Shown: positions 58,620 through 64,000 of the stretch, one piece after another
Layout: each line of letters opens with the position of its first letter
Position numbering within the stretch: position 1 is the first letter of the stretch
From: Planococcus citri
Lineage: Eukaryota; Arthropoda; Insecta; Hemiptera; Pseudococcidae
Assembly (NCBI RefSeq): GCF_950023065.1
Contig: NC_088678.1
Coordinates: forward strand, 37,500,580-37,564,579
Direction: 5' to 3'
Length of the DNA stretch: 64,000 nucleotides
Made by a program: the position numbers and the translations under genes
Notes under the pieces: model-generated
The model's database searches: none
What the model saw: the letters and a program-made list of their open reading frames with translations, nothing else
Told to the model about the DNA's origin: nothing

Positions 58620-60116
58620 GTCGGGAAGCCCACTTAAGAATAAATTGCACCCCCCCCCCCCCCCGTCAATCCTCCGGGGCAACTTTTTTCTTAAAGGGGG
58701 AGTCCTAAGGAACATTTCTAGCCCTTGTACTCAAAAAAAAAGTGGCCCTACTTACAAAATGGCGGCCATTTTGATTGACAGTTCAGCCGAAATAGCAGAT
58801 TTTGCGTTCCAACATAGGACTTGCACACAATTTTTCAAACTGTACAAAATTAGATCGAAAGAACAAGCAAAAATTTATTACCTGTCAAAATTTCAAGTGT
58901 TAAAGTGCGTTTTTCGATTTTTGGCGAATTTTTGAAAATCCAATTTATGCCAAAAATGAGGGAAAAAATTAAAAATTTTACCAAATTGACCAAGAAAGCT
59001 GAAATTTGGGATACACCATATTTTCGACATGCCAAATCGATTGGAAACTGCTTCAAACTGTTTTGAGCAGTTCTGGAGCCTCCAGCAGATTTTTGAAACT
59101 CAAAATTCCCACAAAATTTCATCAAATGGAGTTGGTTAGCCGAAATTTACTCTGCAAACAAATTTCAATACGCTACGAAGTCAACTGCAGGGGAATTTCA
59201 AGTTGTTTTGGAGCATCCAGAATTTTTTTTGAAAATTACTGGAGCCTCCAGGAGATTTTTGAAACTTTGAATTTCCTAAAAATTTCAAGGCTCCAGTAAT
59301 TTTCAAAAAGTCGCTGGAGGCTCCAAAATGATTTGAACCCACTTGAAGTCGTCTTCAGAGGATGTTAAAATTGGAGTGTACAGTAAATTTCAGCTTTCCA
59401 TCGCCATTTGATGAAATTTTGTGAAAATTTAAAGTTTCAAAAATCTGGTGAAGGCTCCAGGAATTATCAAAAAGTCGCCGGAGGCTACAAAGCGACTTGA
59501 AATTCACCTGCAGTACTTTGTAGCGCATTTAAATTAGTTTACAGAATAAATTTCAGCTTTCCAACTCCATTTCGGTGAAATTTTGTGGGAATTTCGAGTT
59601 TCAAAAATCTGGTGGAGGCTCCAGAACTGCTCAAAACAGTTTGAAGCAGTTTCCAATCGATTTGGCATCTTGAAAATAGGGTGTATCCCAAATTTCAGCT
59701 CTATTTTTGGCATGTCAAAAATAGGGTGTATCCTAAATTTCAGCTTTCTTGGTCAATTTGGTAAAATTTTGATTTTTCCCTCATTTTTGGTCTAAATTTA
59801 ATTTTCAAAAATTCGCCAAAAATCGAAAAACGCACTTTAGCACTTGAAATTTTGACAGGTGATGAATTTTTGCTTGTTCTTTCGATCTATCTTTGTACAG
59901 TTTGAAAAATTGTGTGCAAGTCCTATGTTGGAACGCAAAATCTGCGAATTCGGCATGACCTGTCAATCAAAATGGCCGCCATTTTGTAAGTAGGGCCACT
60001 TTTTTTTTTAGTACAAGGGCTAGAAATGTTTCTTTTGGACTCCCCCTTTAAGAAAAAAGTTGCCCGGAGGATCGACGGTGGGGGGATGCAATTTATCCTT
60101 AAGTGGGCTCCCCGAC
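58620..60116. mobile_element. near-complete fold-back element, 1.5 kb, arms about 600 bp
   Basis: The left end GTCGGGAAGCCCACTTAAG and the reverse complement of the right end GTCGGGGAGCCCACTTAAG match. The symmetry continues inward through GGCAACTTTTTTCTTAAAG, ATGGCGGCCATTTTG, GTCCTATGTTGGAACGCAAA, AAAGCTGAAATTTGGGATAC and GGAGTTGG to about 59225 and 59485. The centre repeats GGCTCCAG units. TA flanks both ends (58618-58619 and 60117-60118). There is no transposase. Partial copies lie at 7430-7840/9498-9650 and 51419-52035. A non-autonomous palindromic transposon with TA target sites is the likely type. Confidence 0.85.
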
Positions 60117-60118
60117 TA

Positions 60119-62599
60119 ACATAAAGGGAGTATACTCGTATAAAAGGCTTAAAAAGCTTTAATTATCACCGATGATTCGTTTTTTTTGCTGCTGAGTGTT
60201 TCACAAGGATCTTACAGAATCAGAAATATGCAGTTACATACATTTTTTTCTCAACCAAAATAAAAAAAAACACACTCTCAAGTAACGGCTTGCCTACAAT
60301 ATACCTACTTATTTTGCTGCACCGAAGTACTTATTCGAGACTACGAAGCAATATAGCTTTTCAGGCAGCCCATTTACCTACTATAAAAATGTCGAGACGA
60401 CGACGACTGCGACGATACCGTCGCGTCGTAGGTAATATTACTACGAAAAAAAGTCAACTCTACCATACAATCGCATATAAAAATGATATATGCCACAATA
60501 TCCGACCAGGATATTGACTACATCTCGCTTGATGGGGTATTTAATCGAAACAGGGCGGAGGTGAATTCAACGTGTAGTAAATCGTTTTAACCTACAGAAT
60601 TCACCTAGCTACGTGTGTAGCTCGATACATGTATTTTTTTTTTAAAACGCGTTTATGCAATGATGTATATTACCCCTTTAACCCCTCTGCAACCAAACAT
60701 TTTACATCATTTTGAGCCATATACATAGAACGATAGCGGTAGCACGATGCCACAAATAGCCAAGCTTTCCTCCACTTTCAATATAATTCCCCTTATAGCA
60801 TCCAGTTAACCTGAAAATTTCCGCGCCAAAAGTTACGCTACGTCACGTCGGTCGGTCGGTCATCTATCCCCAGGAAATCCTATACTATACAAAAAGGCCA
60901 CGGATACTCCAGATGCGGGCAAAAAAAAAACAACGAGAAGTCCGAATATGGGGTGAAAAAGAGAGATTCCAACCGAAAAGAAAAGGCGGAAGTTGCGAAG
61001 AATAAAGCCAGGAAGAATTACGACCTTCATCTCGATAAAAATATGAATATTTATTTTTTTTCTCGCGAGCTCGGCCGCTTTCGCCGCACCGTACCTCAAT
61101 GGCTTTATCGTCGTCGACGCCTCCGCTGTTTTGTTTTGTTTTCCCATCATCCTGCAGGTTTTTTTCAATAGTTACGAAGACAACGAAGACGCGAATTTCA
61201 AAATTAAAAAAAAATTATTTCGAGATATTTTACGCTTTTTTTGCTTATTTTACTCTATCTCGTGGCACTAGCGTCACGTCGTCTTCGTAGTATTTTTCGT
61301 TTCATTTTTATTTTAGTATTTTTTGTTTCGGTTTTTTAAAATAAACTCTTGCGTGCGTTCGAAAGTCGATCCATCGCGTCGTCTACTTGTTTCTAAAATT
61401 ATGAGAATTATTTCGGCTGTTTGCTCGATTCTTCTCTCCCCTCCCCATCCCTCCCTTCTACCCTCAAAGACAGAGATGAATAAAATTTTTAAAAAATAAG
61501 AATAGCATATAAAGGTAAATCGCCAATAGCGGACAGAATTTAGAGAAATGTTCATTCTTTCTTGTACGTATTGCGGAAATACTATTGAAGATTTTTGACC
61601 CTCGATTGGATTAAAATAAACTTTGAACATTTCCTTTCGAGCAATTGTGCTTGATTTTGCTAAAAAATACTTTGGAGATGTGATATATTTTTTTGAAAAA
61701 TAGTTCTTTTTTGACTAGATAATCGCTTAGTTTGGTGAAAAATTAAGCACAAATAATGGTATGCTAACGCCAAGTAACCCTTTAAAAATGTTTTTAAAAA
61801 AGTAAATTAAGTATAAAACTTTTACAGGAGAATAGGAAGGGGTGTTGTAAATTTTAAAAATTTGACAACGACATAATTTTTCAGAGAAATTTTAATCGCC
61901 ATAATTTTTTAAATAAAAACGCGATGAAAATTATTTTGTGAATTTCAATATTGATGATTTTTTAAAAATTATTTGTTATCACTGTTTTGCATTAGGAGGG
62001 GAGAGGGTAATAGTCGATGAATAAAGAAAAAATGAAGCCTAGTTCTCTGAGATCTTGTTCACCTCAACAGAACTTGACAGTTTTTCATCTCAATTGGACT
62101 CATCGAGCAGTCCGCTCAATTTGCATGAAAGGTGTTGATAAAGTTGCCTAACCAGTTTGCCGTAAATACATACAAAAAACGACCACCTATTCCGCATGAA
62201 CTGCAGCCACAAACGAAGAGCAGTTTTCCAATTTAGCAATAATTTATTGGAGGGTTCTATTCAATGATGTAGTAAAATAACTACTCTTCTAAGGGGTGGA
62301 GGTGATCAATGGGGTGAGTCGTTTTACAATTTTTCAAAAATTTAATGAAGCCCAACAAAAATCTTGGAAATGGCCTCAACAAGATGCGGAGAAAATTTAA
62401 AATTTTCAGTTCAATGCCCAACTCTCCCCTCCTCCCACCAACGAGAGCTTCAAATTTTAAAATTTGAAAGTTTTTCATTTTTCGAAAAAATTGTTTTCTG
62501 TTTCAGGTTATTTTTAGTTGTCCTCTATCGGCTCTATCGCGTACGTACATACCCAAATTACTTGTTCATAATTTTGAAAACTCTGAAGGCTCGTTCCCA
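60119..62599. other. non-coding stretch with one small hairpin
   Basis: The stretch 60200-61400 is less repetitive. AGGTGAATTC at 60559 pairs with GAATTCACCT ending at 60606, and inside it TGTAG pairs with CTACA, giving a 48-base hairpin. CGGTCGGTCGGTC lies near 60847-60860. I see no gene. Confidence 0.4.
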
Positions 62600-63640
62600 T
62601 TTTTTTCAAAAAAAAAAAAAAAAAAAATGGACTAAGTAAATATTTTAAATACCGAAAAAAAAATCATCAAAAAATAGAAGGTTTCGTTTTTTTAGTACAT
62701 AATTAAAACCTAAAGATGAAATTCGATAGAAACTTGCACAATTTCAACATAAAAGCAGGATTTCCTGGCAATTTTTTCCAAAAAAATAGAACTATTATGC
62801 AATTATTTGATTAAACAAAAACAAGCAAGATTTTTTTGGCAACTTTAGACTACAAAGTGAGAATTTTGCTATTTCTGGCAGAGAAAGGACACTTCGACAG
62901 TAGTACTTTTATCACAAAATGCAGGGCTTTTTAGTAATTTTTGGTATAAAATCAGAACTTTTTGACAGTTTTCCTAAAAGCGGGAATTTCATCCGGTAAA
63001 TTTGAAAAATACTAAACTTGGGCATTTTAGAATTATTAGCAAAAAGTAATACTTACTTTTTGGAAATGTTGGGCAAAAAAAGCGAGACTTCTAGGTATTT
63101 TTTGAACAAGACCGTTTGGCAATAGCAAATTGGTATAAAAGTGGGCTATATATTGCAACTTTTTGGTCAAAAACGGCACTTTTAGGTGATTTTTGGATAC
63201 TTCCTCAATTTTTTGGAAAAAGTGAGATGATTTTGTTCAGTAATTTTGCTAAAAAACGAGACAAAATTTGCCGTTTCAGCAAGAAGCAGGACGTTTTAAA
63301 GAATTACTGGCAAAAAAAAGTGATAAGTTATCTATTTTTTCGCACTCTCTGTCAACCCAGATGAGCCATAGGTATTATTTTTTTTCATTTTTGCCTATTT
63401 TTAAATGACAATTGCTGACAAAAAATTTCGGTATTTCTTTTTTTTAAATGAGGCTTTAAAATTTTTTACGAGAAAGCACAATTCTTAGCAATTTTCAGTA
63501 AGAAACGAGGATTTTTAGCAATTTTTAAAAAAAGCGGGATTTGTTACTATTTTTAGCAAAAAAACTGCACTTATTGTTAGTCAATTCTTTGAAAATTGGA
63601 CTTTAAAATTTTGCATTTTTTCTACGACTTTTTGAGGTAA
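62600..63640. repeat. degenerate tandem repeat block, same family as 28.3-29.0 kb
   Basis: After a run of about 19 A near 62608-62626, units of about 35-45 bases alternate AAAAAGCGAGACTT and TTAGCAATTTTTGG halves for about 1 kb. All frames in it translate the repeat. The opening phrase 'aaggctcgttcccattttttt' resembles the start of the 50.84-kb copy. Confidence 0.55.
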
Positions 63641-64000
63641 TTTGGCCAAGATTTTTGACTAGGCTCCTTCAAACAAAAAATTGAAAAACAGGGAAAATAT
63701 GAAATTCAAAATAGAAAATTAGTACAATTTCAAAAGTTCAACTTTCGCGAAAAAATTCGAACTTTTCATGCTCGTACACAACTTTAAAGTTGAATTTCTA
63801 GATTTTGAAAACATTTCAGCTGATACCTTTTTGTATGTACTTCGTTTTAAACAGAACAGTTTTTTTTGGGTCTGGCATAGTTGTTTCTTAATTTTCCTTT
63901 CTTCTTGAGAGTTCTGCATTTCTGTGTTGACCGAGGGAATCTAAAATATTAACCTGTTCCGTGCTCTTGTTTATTTTTCAAATCCAGCCTCTTGCTTTCG
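63641..64000. other. non-coding end of window
   Basis: AT-rich sequence with no supported feature. Confidence 0.45.

Noticed and set aside
58649..58665. C and G homopolymer runs (also near 9171, 12711, 33049, 50189 and 55639) as G-quadruplex elements
   Set aside because: They are simple homopolymers, likely to vary by slippage or sequencing error, and show no spaced G-tract pattern.
62490..62515. Plus-strand TTTTCTGTTTCAG|GTTATT as a ratchet point
   Set aside because: Good acceptor but the donor GTTATT is off consensus, and it is on the opposite strand to the three strong sites.
1..64000. tRNA, rRNA or snRNA genes
   Set aside because: I looked for B-box-like GGTTCGANTCC words and other conserved RNA motifs and found none I could defend; a covariance-model search would be decisive.

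Overview
The window looks like arthropod, probably insect, nuclear DNA. It is AT-rich by eye, has no bacterial gene layout, and is full of TACC/TAC-type simple repeats, MITEs and decayed non-LTR retrotransposons. Microsatellite style and LINE types would suit a hemipteran, but that is a guess. No long intact open reading frame survives. Almost every reading frame over 60 codons is low-complexity or lacks an ATG, so I treat most of the sequence as intron or intergenic DNA.

Three minus-strand sites (2734-2741, 29615-29627, 57191-57200) each fuse a pyrimidine-rich 3' splice site directly to a consensus 5' splice site. They lie 26.9 and 27.6 kb apart. This is the arrangement of recursive splicing 'ratchet points' in giant introns. 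The simplest reading is that the window lies inside one very long intron, at least 54 kb, of a gene transcribed on the minus strand. A short minus-strand candidate exon near 30.8-30.9 kb encodes a signal-peptide or signal-anchor-like sequence and ends in a plausible phase-1 donor. It could be an alternative first coding exon of such a gene.

Layout: 0-7.4 kb is AT-rich sequence with fold-back repeat arms and one MITE (3877-4510). 7.43-9.65 kb is a fold-back repeat split by a poly(A)-tailed retroposed unit coding for a TARG1/OARD1-like macro domain. 12.1 kb has a cluster of GC-rich hairpins. 13.3 kb is a 183-bp duplication. 14.5-15.6 kb is a minisatellite built on the palindrome TTCGCGAA, with a 185-bp higher-order period. 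22.2-25.8 kb is a non-LTR element broken by an unusual hairpin-rich insertion and by several MITEs. 33.9-35.3 kb holds two poly(A)-tailed LINE 3' ends. 43.0-45.5 kb is a minus-strand RNase H-bearing LINE split by a hAT MITE that itself holds a second hAT MITE. 50.3, 51.4-52.0 and 58.6-60.1 kb carry fold-back elements, the last an almost complete 1.5-kb palindrome. 56.2 kb is a piggyBac-like MITE. 27.5-29.0 kb, 50.9 kb and 62.6-63.6 kb hold degenerate short-period repeats.

The repeat blocks alternate with less repetitive, more CpG-bearing stretches (for example 1.3-2.7, 9.9-11.1, 16.2-21.2, 26.0-27.4, 30.0-31.4, 36.1-38.7, 41.1-42.5, 46.0-47.9, 53.0-54.2, 57.3-58.3 and 60.2-61.4 kb). These are the best places to look for conserved regulatory DNA, but I can name no function in them from sequence alone.
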